Source: Candidatus Roseilinea sp.
GTDB lineage: Bacteria; Chloroflexota; Anaerolineae; J036; Brachytrichaceae
DNA: 64,000 nt
Assembly (NCBI GenBank): GCA_025998955.1
Contig: AP024676.1
Location: forward strand, 4,400,001 to 4,464,000
Direction of reading: 5' to 3'
The position numbers were made by a program, and so were the translations under genes. Below are positions 48,064-57,236 of this stretch, in pieces (the stretch's first letter is position 1; every line of letters begins with the position of its first letter). Under the pieces are notes generated by a model that made no database searches, was not told the origin of the DNA, and worked only from the letters and a program-made list of their open reading frames with translations.

Positions 48064-48801
48064 TCAATCCGCCGTGAACCAGGCGAGGAACTCCTTGTTG
48101 CCATCCGCGCCGAGGATCGGTGATTCGATCACGCCGCGCGCCGGCCACCCCTGCTGCGCGCAAAACGCGGTGATCCGCGCGATCACATCGCGGTGCACCT
48201 GCGGGTCGCGCACGACGCCGCCTTTGCCCACCTGCGCTCGGCCGGCCTCGAACTGCGGCTTGATGAGCGCGATCACGCCGCCCGTTCGAGGGACGGGTTG
48301 CGCTACCCAGCCGAACACTTTGGGCAGGATCAATTCGAGCGAGATGAACGACACGTCCACGGTCGCCAGGGCGATTGGCTCGGGCAGCGCGTCTAGGTAA
48401 CGCGCGTTGACGCCCTCCATGACGACCACGCGCGGGTCCTGGCGCAGCCGCCAGTGCAATTGGTTGCTACCCACATCCACGGCGTATACGCGCGCCGCGC
48501 CGCGCTGAAGCAAGCAATCGGTGAAGCCGCCGGTGCTGCTGCCCACGTCGGCGCAGACCCAGCCGGCCGGCGCGATGTGAAAATGATCGAGTGCTGCTTC
48601 CAGCTTGTAGCCGCCGCGCGAGACGTATTTGGGCGCTTGCGCGACGGTAATGGTCACGTCCTCGTCGAAACGCTTGGCCGGCTGGTCCACCACCTGATCG
48701 TTGACGCGTACCTCGCCGGCGCGGATCAGCCGCTGCGCCCAGTCGCGGCTCTCGGCCAGGCCGCGCGCCACCATCAGCGTATCCAGGCGAACCTTGGGCA
48801 T
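48064..48801 (-). CDS. tlyA: TlyA-type rRNA (cytidine-2'-O)-methyltransferase
   Basis: A 245-residue protein with an N-terminal S4 RNA-binding domain (RLDTLMVARGLAESRDWAQR, RAGEVRVNDQVVDQPAKRFD) and an FtsJ-like SAM domain (PKYVSRGGYKL, VCADVGSSTGGFTDCLLQRG, DVSFISLELILPKVFGW, ALIKPQFEAGR) with the K-D-K-E catalytic residues. TlyA 2'-O-methylates cytidines of 16S/23S rRNA; older names call it hemolysin A. The gap to the upstream phosphoesterase is only 7 bp, so they form one operon. Confidence 0.92.
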   Translation of the reverse strand: MPKVRLDTLMVARGLAESRDWAQRLIRAGEVRVNDQVVDQPAKRFDEDVTITVAQAPKYVSRGGYKLEAALDHFHIAPAGWVCADVGSSTGGFTDCLLQRGAARVYAVDVGSNQLHWRLRQDPRVVVMEGVNARYLDALPEPIALATVDVSFISLELILPKVFGWVAQPVPRTGGVIALIKPQFEAGRAQVGKGGVVRDPQVHRDVIARITAFCAQQGWPARGVIESPILGADGNKEFLAWFTAD

Positions 48802-48808
48802 GCAGAGC

Positions 48809-49552
48809 TCACCGGCCGTGGCTCAGCCGCTCGATCAACCGGTCGGGGAAGCCGGCGGCGCGCATCTTCTCTTGTGTGCGCTTGATCGGGTACTCGACGC
48901 GATACGGCGTCCAGGTCAAGGTGTCCGTATCGAGCAGCGCATAGGCCGCGCGTGGGTCACCATCACGCGGCTGCCCGACGCCGCCGGGGTTGATGATGTA
49001 GCTACAGCTCGGCTTGAGGGCGACCGGGATGTTCGGCGCCGGCGCAGCGGCATGTACGGCGAGCGTGGCGCTATCTTTGACGAAGATGGCCGGCACATGG
49101 GTATGGCCGATCAATGCAAAGGGCGTCGGCATATAACCGAAATTCTCCTCGGCCACGCTCACATCGAGCACGTATTCCCAAATCGGCTCGCGCGGGCTGG
49201 CGTGCACCAAGAGATAATCGCCCTCCACGTCCTGCTCTGGCCGCGCACGCAAATAGTTCAGGTTCTCCTTGGTCAGGCGCGACTGCGTCCACTCCACGAC
49301 GAAGGCAGCGTTCTCGTGAAAGGTCTCGATGTCCAGTTTGCCCAGCACGGCCCAGTCGTGGTTGCCTGCCAAGCAGATGTGCGGCAACGTGCGCAGCAGG
49401 TCAATGCACTCATTCGGGTCGGGGCCATAGCCCACGATGTCCCCTAGGCACCAGACGATGTCGAATCGCAAGCGTCGCTTCGCTACGTCCTGCAGTACGG
49501 CTTCGAAGGCGGCCAGGTTGGCGTGAATGTCGGAGATGATGAGACAGCGCAT
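48809..49552 (-). CDS. Metallophosphoesterase
   Basis: A 247-residue calcineurin-like phosphoesterase: MRCLIISDIHANLAAFEAVL, WCLGDIVGYGPDPNECIDLL, CLAGNHDWAV, LVHASPREPIWEYVL and LIGHTHVPAIF give the full DxH/GD/GNHD/GHTH ligand set. Proteins of this type resemble diadenosine tetraphosphatase or protein phosphatase-like enzymes. It differs from the enzyme at 13044-13814 in having the standard GNHD motif. In an operon with tlyA. Confidence 0.88.
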   Translation of the reverse strand: MRCLIISDIHANLAAFEAVLQDVAKRRLRFDIVWCLGDIVGYGPDPNECIDLLRTLPHICLAGNHDWAVLGKLDIETFHENAAFVVEWTQSRLTKENLNYLRARPEQDVEGDYLLVHASPREPIWEYVLDVSVAEENFGYMPTPFALIGHTHVPAIFVKDSATLAVHAAAPAPNIPVALKPSCSYIINPGGVGQPRDGDPRAAYALLDTDTLTWTPYRVEYPIKRTQEKMRAAGFPDRLIERLSHGR

Positions 49553-49606
49553 TTGGCGTCAATGAGCGATTGTTGAGTGTTGAGCGCTTGGCCGCACCCT
49601 GGCCAT

Positions 49607-49999
49607 TCAATTTTGCTGTAGCTTCCACAGCTTGATGCCAGTCTTCAGCACCTTCAGACCCAGCAACGCGCACTTCACGCGTGCTGCCGTCAACGGAATG
49701 CCGACGAGGTCGAGCACGTGTTGCGGCTCGATTTGCTCGACTTCATCTACCGGCTTCCCCACCACATCTTCGAGTAACATCGAAGCAGCAGCCTGGCTGA
49801 TGATGCACCCATCGCCTGTGAACGCGGCATCCGCAATGCGATGGCCATCGCCCATGCTGTCCAACTTCACGTCAATGCGGATGCGGTCGCCGCATAGGGG
49901 ATTGCTCTCCTCGTGTGAGATATCCGCATGCTCGATCACCCCATGATGGCGAGGGTTCTCGTAATGATCGAGGATATGTTCGCGATACAGATCGTGCAT
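49607..49999 (-). CDS. sufU: SufU/IscU-type iron-sulfur scaffold or sulfur-transfer protein
   Basis: About 130 residues from MHDLYREHILDHYENPRHHG (49999; an in-frame ATG upstream adds 19 unlike residues). Three conserved Cys and Asp lie in NPLCGDRI, GDGCIISQAAASML and RVKCALLG. The insertion between the first and second Cys motifs is the form seen in SufU, the Zn-dependent sulfur acceptor of SufS in Gram-positive-type Suf systems. It follows sufS in the same direction after ~107 bp containing a C-rich tract (50063-50096). Confidence 0.93.
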   Translation of the reverse strand: MHDLYREHILDHYENPRHHGVIEHADISHEESNPLCGDRIRIDVKLDSMGDGHRIADAAFTGDGCIISQAAASMLLEDVVGKPVDEVEQIEPQHVLDLVGIPLTAARVKCALLGLKVLKTGIKLWKLQQN

Positions 50000-50106
50000 A
50001 GCAACAAGCGGCGTGTTATGCATGTCACGTATCACGCAGTACGTGATACGTCTCACTCACTCCTGGTCCCTGCCCCCTAACCCCCGACCCCAGATCCGTG
50101 ACAGCC

Positions 50107-51399
50107 TCATCGTTTCAACGCAGCCTTAGCCTTGTAAATCGCTTCGATCAAGGCGTCTACCTCGTGCAACTCGGTGTAGATGTAGAAGCTGGCGCGGGCT
50201 GTGGCGTTCAAGCCGAGCCGGATGTGGAGCGGCTGGGCGCAGTGGTGGCCGGCGCGAATGGCCACGCCTTCGCGGTCGAGCAGCGATGCTAGGTCGTGCG
50301 GGTGCACGCGATCCAGCGTGAACGTCACCACGCCGCCACGAATCTCCGGATCGGTTGGCCCGATGAGCTTCGCGCCGGGCACCTCACTCATACGTTCGAG
50401 CGCGTAGGCCGTGATCTCGCGCTCGTGGGCGCGGACGGCGTCCATGCCCAGCGCGCTCAGGTAATCTGCGGCGGCGCCTAATCCGATCGCCTCGACGAAG
50501 GCGGGCGTGCCGGCTTCGAACTTGAGCGGCACGTCGTTCCAGCGCGGCCCATCGAACCCGACGGCGCTGATCATGTCGCCGCCGGTGAGGAAGGGCGGCA
50601 TGGCTTCCAGCAGCTCGCGCTTGCCGTAGAGCACGCCGATGCCGGTCGGGCCGAGCATCTTGTGCCCGGAGAACACCAGGAAGTCGCAATCCATCGCGCT
50701 GACGTTCACCGGCATGTGCGGCACCGATTGCGAGCCGTCCACAATCACCTTGGCGCCGGCAGCGCGCGCGCGTTGAATGATCGGTTGAGGATCGGTGATC
50801 GTGCCCAGCACGTTGGACACATGGGCGAAGCTCACCAGCTTGGTGCGCGGCGTGAGCAGCTCATCCAGTTTGTCCAGGTCCAGCCGGCCTTCGGGGGTGA
50901 TGGGGATGAACTTCAGCGTCAGGCCGCGCTCCTGCGCCAGCACTTGCCACGGCACGAAATTGGCATGATGCTCCAGTTCGGTGATGAGGATTTCATCGCC
51001 TGAGCGCAAGAAGTGCCGGCCATACGAATAAGCCAGCAAGTTCAGCGCCTCGGTCGCGTTGCGGGTGAAGACGATCTGCTCTGCCGATGGCGCGCCGATG
51101 AAGCGGGCGATTTTCTCGCGGGCCCGATCATAGCGTTCTGTGGCTGCCTCGCTGAAAGCATACACGCCGCGGTGCACGTTGGCGTAGGCGTGACGATAGA
51201 CATCCTCCATCGCCTGGAGCACCTGAACCGGCTTCTGCGAGGAAGCAGCGCTATCCAAGAAGACGACGTGCTTCCCGTTGACGCGTTGCGCCAGGATGGG
51301 GAAGTCGGCGCGAATGCGGCGCACGTCGAGCGTCGCGCTTCGGGCATCGAGCGCGCCGACCTGGCCATCCCCCGTTGCCCATCGTTCGTCGTTTATCAC
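50107..51399 (-). CDS. sufS: Cysteine desulfurase SufS
   Basis: About 430 residues. Starts at GTG 51399, overlapping the stop of the upstream gene (GTGA); an earlier in-frame start lies inside that gene. The N-terminal ~30 residues (VINDERWATGDGQVGALD) are poorly conserved and may be an extension; translation might begin later. Class V aminotransferase-fold features: LDSAASSQKP, TRNATEALNLLAYSYG, TELEHHANFVPWQ, VDGSQSVPHMPV, FSGHKMLGPTGIGVLYG (PLP Lys) and RAGHHCAQPL with the active-site Cys. It takes sulfur from cysteine and hands it to SufU for Fe-S cluster assembly. Confidence 0.95.
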   Translation of the reverse strand: MINDERWATGDGQVGALDARSATLDVRRIRADFPILAQRVNGKHVVFLDSAASSQKPVQVLQAMEDVYRHAYANVHRGVYAFSEAATERYDRAREKIARFIGAPSAEQIVFTRNATEALNLLAYSYGRHFLRSGDEILITELEHHANFVPWQVLAQERGLTLKFIPITPEGRLDLDKLDELLTPRTKLVSFAHVSNVLGTITDPQPIIQRARAAGAKVIVDGSQSVPHMPVNVSAMDCDFLVFSGHKMLGPTGIGVLYGKRELLEAMPPFLTGGDMISAVGFDGPRWNDVPLKFEAGTPAFVEAIGLGAAADYLSALGMDAVRAHEREITAYALERMSEVPGAKLIGPTDPEIRGGVVTFTLDRVHPHDLASLLDREGVAIRAGHHCAQPLHIRLGLNATARASFYIYTELHEVDALIEAIYKAKAALKR

Positions 51400-52148
51400 C
51401 TTGCCACCTCGATCTGATACTGCACTGTGCCGATCGCATCGCAACTGACGAGCAGCGTCGCCAGCCCGGCCGGTTCGTTGGCATCCACAGCCCAAATCCA
51501 AGCCACGACGCCGTCGCTGCCGGCTCTGCGCGATGCGCCTCCGGAAACCGGGGCGAGACGCTGGCCGCCATCGGCCTGCGCCCGCGCGATCTGTAGATTG
51601 CAGACTGCGTCGGGCTTCGTGCGGATCGTCAGCGCGATTGCCCCACCAGCATACACCCTGTCGGATAGCGACAGCAATGTGATGCCGGACGGGTCAGGCA
51701 GTGGGGTGGGCGCGCGTGGCATCTGCACAGCTTGATCGGGGCCGGCGCCGATGGGTCGCCGGGTGACGACGGGGACCGTCGGTGGTATGGCCTGAGCGGT
51801 GAGGGTAGCGATCACGGCATCGGATGTGCTGCGAATGTCGGGTGTGCCGAGCGGCGTGGGCAAGAAAATCGGCGTGCGCTCGACGGTGGGCACGAACAGC
51901 GGCGTCGCCGTCGTAGGAGCGATGGGCGGCGGGCCGGCGGGCACGGTCGGCGGAGGCGGTAGCGGCGCGGTTGGCGTTGCTACCGGTGGGGGCGTGGGCT
52001 GGATCGGCGATTGCAGCGGCGATTGGAGCGGGGCCGGGGCAGGCTGCTGCGGTTGGCCGGCAGCCGCGAAGAGAATCGCCCCGACGACCAGGATGCCGGC
52101 GATGAGGATTGCAGCGTCGCGCCAGGTTCGGCCCGAATGCGCATTCAT
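51396..52148 (-). CDS. Membrane-anchored Pro/Thr-rich protein of unknown function
   Basis: About 250 residues from MNAHSGRTWRDAAILIAGIL (52148; 48 upstream in-frame residues are excluded). One N-terminal TM helix (ILIAGILVVGAILFAAAG) is followed by ~110 residues of Pro/Thr/Ala linker (PAPAPLQSPLQSPIQPTPPP) and a C-terminal beta-sandwich-like domain with ITLLSLSDRVYAGGAIALTI and WIWAVDANEPAGLATLLVSC. It probably sits outside the membrane on a long stalk. The stop overlaps sufS, but no functional link to Fe-S assembly is evident. Confidence 0.72.
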   Translation of the reverse strand: MNAHSGRTWRDAAILIAGILVVGAILFAAAGQPQQPAPAPLQSPLQSPIQPTPPPVATPTAPLPPPPTVPAGPPPIAPTTATPLFVPTVERTPIFLPTPLGTPDIRSTSDAVIATLTAQAIPPTVPVVTRRPIGAGPDQAVQMPRAPTPLPDPSGITLLSLSDRVYAGGAIALTIRTKPDAVCNLQIARAQADGGQRLAPVSGGASRRAGSDGVVAWIWAVDANEPAGLATLLVSCDAIGTVQYQIEVAR

Positions 52149-52181
52149 GCCCGCAGAGTGTAACCGATGGACGAACGAGAA

Positions 52182-52208
52182 GGGGCGCGCGTGTGCTTCG
52201 CGCGCCCC
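52182..52208 (-). terminator. Strong GC hairpin upstream of the Pro-rich gene
   Basis: Perfect 10-bp stem GGGGCGCGCG / CGCGCGCCCC with a 7-nt loop. On the minus strand it is followed by CTTCTCGTTCG, a weak U-tract, 34 bp before ATG 52148. It could be a terminator or attenuator on the minus strand. Confidence 0.5.
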
Positions 52209-52453
52209 ACTGTTGATCGGCGACGCCGAACGGCGCACGATCGTATCCGTTCCACAGGGTTTCAGAATAATCGTGTAAGTGGCACTTGACACGCCGCGAC
52301 GAGCACACGGCCTTCAAAGACAATGACGAGCTTGTTGGAGTGCAGGTCGCCAATCTCCGATGGACATTTTCGACTTACGGCTGGCATTCGTCAACGCCAT
52401 ACCCGTTTCTGCGCCTGCGCTAGGGGTATAGCGCAGATTTGTGGGCGTCAGTC

Positions 52454-52539
52454 ATCGCGCCGGGATGAATCCCAGCGCTGAGCATATGTGCAAGCCGCAC
52501 GCATATCCCGTCGGCTCAGCCCAGGCGTTTACGCCGGGG
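52454..52539 (-). repeat. ~86-bp dispersed repeat with two internal hairpins (copy B)
   Basis: Inverted counterpart of 18898-18983. In reverse complement it reads CCCCGGCGTAAACGCCTGGG, then a variable middle, GCGGCTTGC, and GCGCTGGGATTCATCCCGGC. Differences from copy A are mainly in the middle. It lies in a 585-bp gene-free gap (52149-52733). Confidence 0.75.
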
Positions 52540-52656
52540 CGGGTCTCGAAGACACACCGACAACCGGTGAACACATGTGTGGCCCGGTCTGGCTTTCATG
52601 CCGTCTACTTTGCCTCTTTCGCGCAAAAAGTCACCCACTTTCTGCGCTACACCCTC

Positions 52657-52685
52657 TTGACAAACGAGCTTTGACTACCTATTAT
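52657..52685 (+). promoter_or_regulatory. Promoter of the carbohydrate-uptake operon
   Basis: Perfect TTGACA (52657-52662), 17-bp spacer, TATTAT (52680-52685). Same hexamers and spacing as the promoter at 63199-63227. The gene starts 48 bp further on. Confidence 0.85.
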
Positions 52686-52694
52686 CCTGCGTGC

Positions 52695-52727
52695 GATCAA
52701 ATGATCATATATTGAGCAAAAGATCAA
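52695..52727 (+). promoter_or_regulatory. Likely SorC-family operator 1 (double palindrome)
   Basis: A 33-bp site starting 9 bp after the -10 box, made of GATCAAATGATCA and, after 5 bp, TTGAGCAAAAGATCAA. It agrees with the site at 63234-63266 at 25 of 33 positions with the same spacing. Its location across the transcript start suits repression. Confidence 0.75.
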
Positions 52728-52733
52728 CCACCG

Positions 52734-55099
52734 ATGATCAATTGCACAACTGGCCAGGACGCTCCTTTCGCCAAGTTGCACTACACCTACGTGGTTTCCA
52801 GGCTCGGATGTGGACATGGCATGGGCAACAGCTATGCCTATGTGACGCTGGATGCCAAGACTGACCTGCTGGGCTGGGATAGATACGCGAACACGGTGCG
52901 CTATGGCCTGCGCGAATCCACGGATCAACGCTACTACCTGCTCGCCTGGGACGTCTCTGTCGAGCGCGCGGATGGTTTATCGCTCACCCCGTATACGACG
53001 ACTTTCACACCCGCCTATCAAGTAACGCATTTGAAACGTGACGAAGACGCTGTGGACAAGCGTTTCTTCTTGCCTTTCGAGAACAATTATTTGCGCGCCG
53101 CGCACTACCTGCTGACGGCGCAAACGGAGACGGCCCTGCGAATTCGCGCTCGTCTGCTCTTCCGAGCGCATACGCGCGTCGAACGACGGGAATTCGAAGG
53201 GCAGGCCTATTTGAGCGTGCACTATGAAGAGGGAGATGGCGCGACGGCTGTGCTGTGGGGCAGTGGTCCCTTGAAAACGTATGAAACACAGCGCATGCCC
53301 GATGGAACCATCGAAACTTCCGTCGAATACGCGTGGCTGCCCAGTTCTGATCTGAAAGACTATGCACTGTCGTTCGCCTACGCGCTGAACACCAACCAGG
53401 TCCCACTCAACGCGGTATTTGACGTACATACGACCACCGTGCCGACACCGCAAAGCCACGTCAGTCGCGTGCGGCGGGTGCTGAGTGAGACGGAACGCAC
53501 GCTCGGTCGCTACCTGGAAACGGCTCGGCTCACCACGCCGGATGCGCTAATCAACCGGGCATTCGATTGGGCCAAGGTCAACCAATTGCGCGATCAACAA
53601 GCGTATCGCTGGGGTGCCGGCTTCAGCAACAACCCGCCCAGCGACATCGTGGTGGGACGCGATTCGGTCTGGTATCTGGCCGGCAGCAACTACTTTGCCC
53701 AGGCGTGGTCGCGCAAGCTGCTCGACCTTTGGTTTTGCCACGGCCAAGACGTCAATGGCAAGTTCACAGAGTATCTGGCAGCGTCGCGCAACCCGCTGTT
53801 CAAAGACGATTATGGCCTCAATATCAACGACAACACGCCGTTGTTCTTGATCGCCGCGCACCAATACTTCTCGCTCACGGGCGACCTCGGATTTCTGCAC
53901 AACACGTATCCGGCGTTGCTCAACGCGGCTAACTACCTCCTCGATCAACGCAATGATCTTGGCCTGGTCTGGTGCACAAGCACTGATACTTTCGTGCGCG
54001 GCCAGTGCGGTTGGCGCAATTGCATCCGCGATTACACCTTGTCCGGCGCCTTGACCGAGGTCAATGCTATTTGCTGTCATGCGCTGAGGCGCCTAGCCGA
54101 ATTAGCGGAATTCATGCATGACGATCGCAACCGGATGCGATTGGAGGAAGCAGCGAATGAATTGCAGGCAGCGATTGAACGTCATTTGCGGAGCGATTCG
54201 CCAGCTAATCCGTTCTATCTGCTCAATATTGATCCCACAGGTAAGCCCATTGCCGATGTGACCGGGGACCTCGTCTTTCCCGCCTTGTTCGGCGTGGCCA
54301 ACCGATCCGATGCGCAAGCGATTCTCCAAATGCTATTCGGCGAGCGCTTTTGGGTCGGCTTGCCGAACGGCGGTGGCGGCATCCGCACGGTCAGCGCCGC
54401 CGAGCACAACTATCACCCGGATGCCGACGTGGCCAGCTATGGCTTGTTAGGCGGCGTATGGCCTAACCTAGCGTTGTGGGCGGCAAAAGCCGCGGCCGAT
54501 CACGGCCTGGCGAATCTGAGCCTGAAGGCACTGCGCGGAACGACTCTCTTGTCCGAACCAGAGGATCCGGCGCATTACAACGTGGTGCCGGGCCAGTTGC
54601 CCGAGTATTTCAATGGGCACGACCTGGTGCAACGCGGCCAGCCGCGCAGCACGTTCTTGTTCGGTATCTACATTTGGCCGCCATCGAAGGGTTGCTGGGC
54701 CTGAAGCCACACCCAGGCGGGCTGCGCGTCGAGCCATCGCTGCCGGATGATTGGGGGTGGATCGGCATAACTCATCTGCCTTATCGCGGCTTCCCGTTGT
54801 CACTCATCGCAGTGCGGCACGAGCACACGCTGTACACCAACTTTCCCATTGAGAGCAGTTGGCCGCAAGTGCTCGTCTCCGAAGCGCTGCAGCAACGCTT
54901 TCGGTTTTTGTCCGATTCATCCCCTTGCCCACTGTGGATGGTTGTACCGGCAGCGGGAGGCCATGAGGTGATTGCTGCATCGGCGTATGCAACGAGCGGG
55001 CGTCTAGTCGAACGCGATGGGGGACGCGTTGTAGCTGAAGTACGCGTTCCCGCCGGTGGCCTTGTGCGGGCCAAGCTACACCTGGCGGGTGTCATGTAA
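52734..55099 (+). CDS. (alpha/alpha)6 glycoside hydrolase, amylo-alpha-1,6-glucosidase-like, with a frameshift
   Basis: The first frame gives 656 residues (52734-54704): an N-terminal beta-sandwich (~1-240, with GWDRYANTVRYGLRESTDQR), then an (alpha/alpha)6 barrel (NRAFDWAKVNQLRDQQAYRW, FSLTGDLGFLHNTYPALLNA, LPNGGGGIRTVSAAEHNYHP). The C-terminal beta domain continues in another frame from ~54684 to 55099 (IEGLLGLKPHPGGLRVEPSL, then LPYRGFPLSL). One missing base around 54679-54684 (after YIWPP) accounts for the break. The layout fits glycogen-debranching or related glycosidases. It lacks a signal peptide, so it is expected to act on imported oligosaccharides. The ATG lies 6 bp after the operator. 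Sequencing error or real mutation cannot be told apart here. Confidence 0.72.
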
Positions 55100-55115
55100 G
55101 GACAAGGAGACACAT

Positions 55116-55142
55116 ATGAGAGACAAAATCTTGAAGTTCTAG
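55116..55142 (+). other. Nine-codon mini-ORF with a strong ribosome binding site
   Basis: ATG 55116 preceded by AAGGAG (55104-55109) reads MRDKILKF and stops. It lies between the frameshifted glycosidase and the binding-protein gene. It may be a leader peptide or the remnant of a deleted gene. Confidence 0.35.
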
Positions 55143-55205
55143 AACACATGCGAACTATCAAATCCAATGAAGGTGATTCGTACCTGACACGAGGAGGAAG
55201 TTAAC

Positions 55206-57071
55206 ATGCCCCTATTTCATAAGCCAACCGACGCTCGAAGACATCGAAGGGCGCCATTTGCCGTGCTGGCGACATCGGTGCTCATCCTAAGCGCATGCGC
55301 GATGCCGCCAGCTGCTCCCGCGCCCACCGCAGCTGTCGAAGCAACGACTCAGAAAGCGCCTACACCGACCGAGGCGCCCACGACGACTACTCGTTTGGTT
55401 TACGGCCTGCCACGCGAAGAGACTTACATTGTTGCGGCCGGTTTTGGCAACAATGAGATCTGGGATTCGTACAACATGTGGCAGACCACTACGCTCAACC
55501 GCTGGTCGGGCTATGAACAGCTCGCGGTTGAGGCCCTGTTCTACAACGTGAACGGCCGCGTAATCCCGTGGCTGGGCCAGAAATGGGAATACAACGAAGA
55601 TGGGACGGAGATGCTCTTGTATCTCACGCCCGGCGTCACGTTCAACGATGGCAAACCCGTGACGATGGACGACTGGCTCTTCACCTTCAAGACGATGCAG
55701 GATTATTCCGACAAGGGCATCGTCTTCCCGCTCTCCAAGAGCATCAAGTTTGAGCCTGCGGGGGATAACGTCATCCGTTTTCGGTTCTTCGAGGCGGATG
55801 AAAACGGAAACATCACCGATAAGAAGAAGACCAACTTCAGGTTCCATCGTCTCTTCTTGGCCTCGGCGCAGGCGGTTCATCCGTTGGCTAAGCATGTCTG
55901 GGAAGGACAAGATTTGCTGACGTTCAAGAACAACCCACCTGTCGAGACAGGGCCTTACAAGCTGCGCAATTGCAACGGCGAGACAAAGATATGCATCTGG
56001 GAACGGCGCGACGACTACTGGAACAAGGACATGATGCCCAAGCCCGAGTACGTCGTGTTCGCCCAGACGCCGGTGCTGGACCTGGCGATTCAGGAACTGA
56101 TTGCTGGGAATTTCGACTACATGTCTACGGGCAGCGCTGTGGGTGGATTGGGCGCCGTCTTCGGGATGCCGCAAGTCGAGACCGTCATGGCCGCCAACGA
56201 CAAATGGACAACTTTCCGCGCCCTCGACATTTGCCCGCGCCAACTTGGATTCAACCTCGCCGTCAAGCCCTTCGACGACCGGTTGTTCCGCCATGCCATG
56301 AGCCTGCTGGTTGACCGAGAGAAAGCTGCCCAGGTAGATCAGCCCGCCTCGTATGTGATGCACGTGCCCTGGCCTTACTTCGGTGAACCGGAGACGACGT
56401 TCTACGATCCCGAAGTTGCCAAGGCGAACGACATGGGCGTGTATGACCCAGAGAAGGCGGCCAAGCTCCTCGACGAGGGTGGGTATAAGCTCGTGGATGG
56501 CAAACGTGTGGACAAGGAGGGCAAACCGATCAGCTTTGACGTGTATTCCCTCGACTCTGGCTCGTGGGGCGCATGGCCGCGCTTGTTCGCCGAGGAAGCG
56601 GGCAAACTGGGTATCGAGGTGAATGTCAAGCTGGTGGATGCTGGCGTGTTCTTCGACACGGTGCAGAAGGGCTACTTCGGAATGACGCACTCGTGGGTTT
56701 GCCCCGATCCACAAGATCCAATCACGGCGTATACCGTGCTGCGAACCAGTGCTCAGAAACCGGTGGGTGAGGCGGCTGGCTGGGGTGCAACGTCGCGATA
56801 CAGCAATCCAGAGGTGGACGAGTTGGTCGATAAGCTCACCCTGATGAGCGTGAGCGACCCCGCTGCTAAGCCGATTTTCAAACGGCTGTATGAAATTCTG
56901 GCGACCGACAAACCCTACACGCCGTTGTTTGGCGCTGTCTCGATGGCGATGACCTACGGCGAGTTCTGGCAACCGCTGAAGGATGGTGACCCCTACATCG
57001 CCTGGGGCAGCCAATTCAACCTGATGTTGCAATTGGCTTCCGGTAACACGCTCAAGCCGTTGGAGGAATAA
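55206..57071 (+). CDS. ABC transporter substrate-binding lipoprotein, family 5
   Basis: A 621-residue solute-binding protein with a lipoprotein signal (FAVLATSVLILSAC, lipobox LSAC) and a Thr/Pro-rich linker. The family-5 (Dpp/Opp/CE-type) fold is shown by TPGVTFNDGKPVTMDDWLF and GPYKLRNCNGETKICIWERR, and by DPQDPITAYTVLRTSAQ. Ribosome binding site GAGGAGG precedes the ATG. Family 5 binds di- and oligopeptides but also oligosaccharides; with glycosidases on both sides, a sugar or glycoconjugate is the better guess. First gene of the transporter set. Confidence 0.9.
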   Translation: MPLFHKPTDARRHRRAPFAVLATSVLILSACAMPPAAPAPTAAVEATTQKAPTPTEAPTTTTRLVYGLPREETYIVAAGFGNNEIWDSYNMWQTTTLNRWSGYEQLAVEALFYNVNGRVIPWLGQKWEYNEDGTEMLLYLTPGVTFNDGKPVTMDDWLFTFKTMQDYSDKGIVFPLSKSIKFEPAGDNVIRFRFFEADENGNITDKKKTNFRFHRLFLASAQAVHPLAKHVWEGQDLLTFKNNPPVETGPYKLRNCNGETKICIWERRDDYWNKDMMPKPEYVVFAQTPVLDLAIQELIAGNFDYMSTGSAVGGLGAVFGMPQVETVMAANDKWTTFRALDICPRQLGFNLAVKPFDDRLFRHAMSLLVDREKAAQVDQPASYVMHVPWPYFGEPETTFYDPEVAKANDMGVYDPEKAAKLLDEGGYKLVDGKRVDKEGKPISFDVYSLDSGSWGAWPRLFAEEAGKLGIEVNVKLVDAGVFFDTVQKGYFGMTHSWVCPDPQDPITAYTVLRTSAQKPVGEAAGWGATSRYSNPEVDELVDKLTLMSVSDPAAKPIFKRLYEILATDKPYTPLFGAVSMAMTYGEFWQPLKDGDPYIAWGSQFNLMLQLASGNTLKPLEE

Positions 57072-57087
57072 AGGAGCGCTTTCCTCT

Positions 57088-57147
57088 CTCCTTGCCGACC
57101 GGCGCATCTGACTGGCCTGATCAGCGTTGCGGCCGGTCGGTGAGGAG
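57088..57147 (+). promoter_or_regulatory. Intercistronic hairpin between binding-protein and permease genes
   Basis: CTCCTTGCCGACCGGC (57088-57103) pairs with GCCGGTCGGTGAGGAG (57132-57147), 14 of 16 positions, loop 28 nt. Such structures usually protect the upstream mRNA and reduce downstream expression, giving more binding protein than permease. No gene is present in 57072-57236. Confidence 0.6.
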
Positions 57148-57236
57148 CGAAACATCCACATCATGGCAGTGCAAGGTGCAGTGACCCCCCCACGCTCGAG
57201 GCGGACACCCGCGCGGGTGTCCTTGAACGTCTGAGA

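Noticed and set aside
50063-50096. C-rich tract between sufS and sufU as a regulatory element
   Set aside because: Low-complexity C/A run without palindrome or promoter; probably another short dispersed filler repeat.
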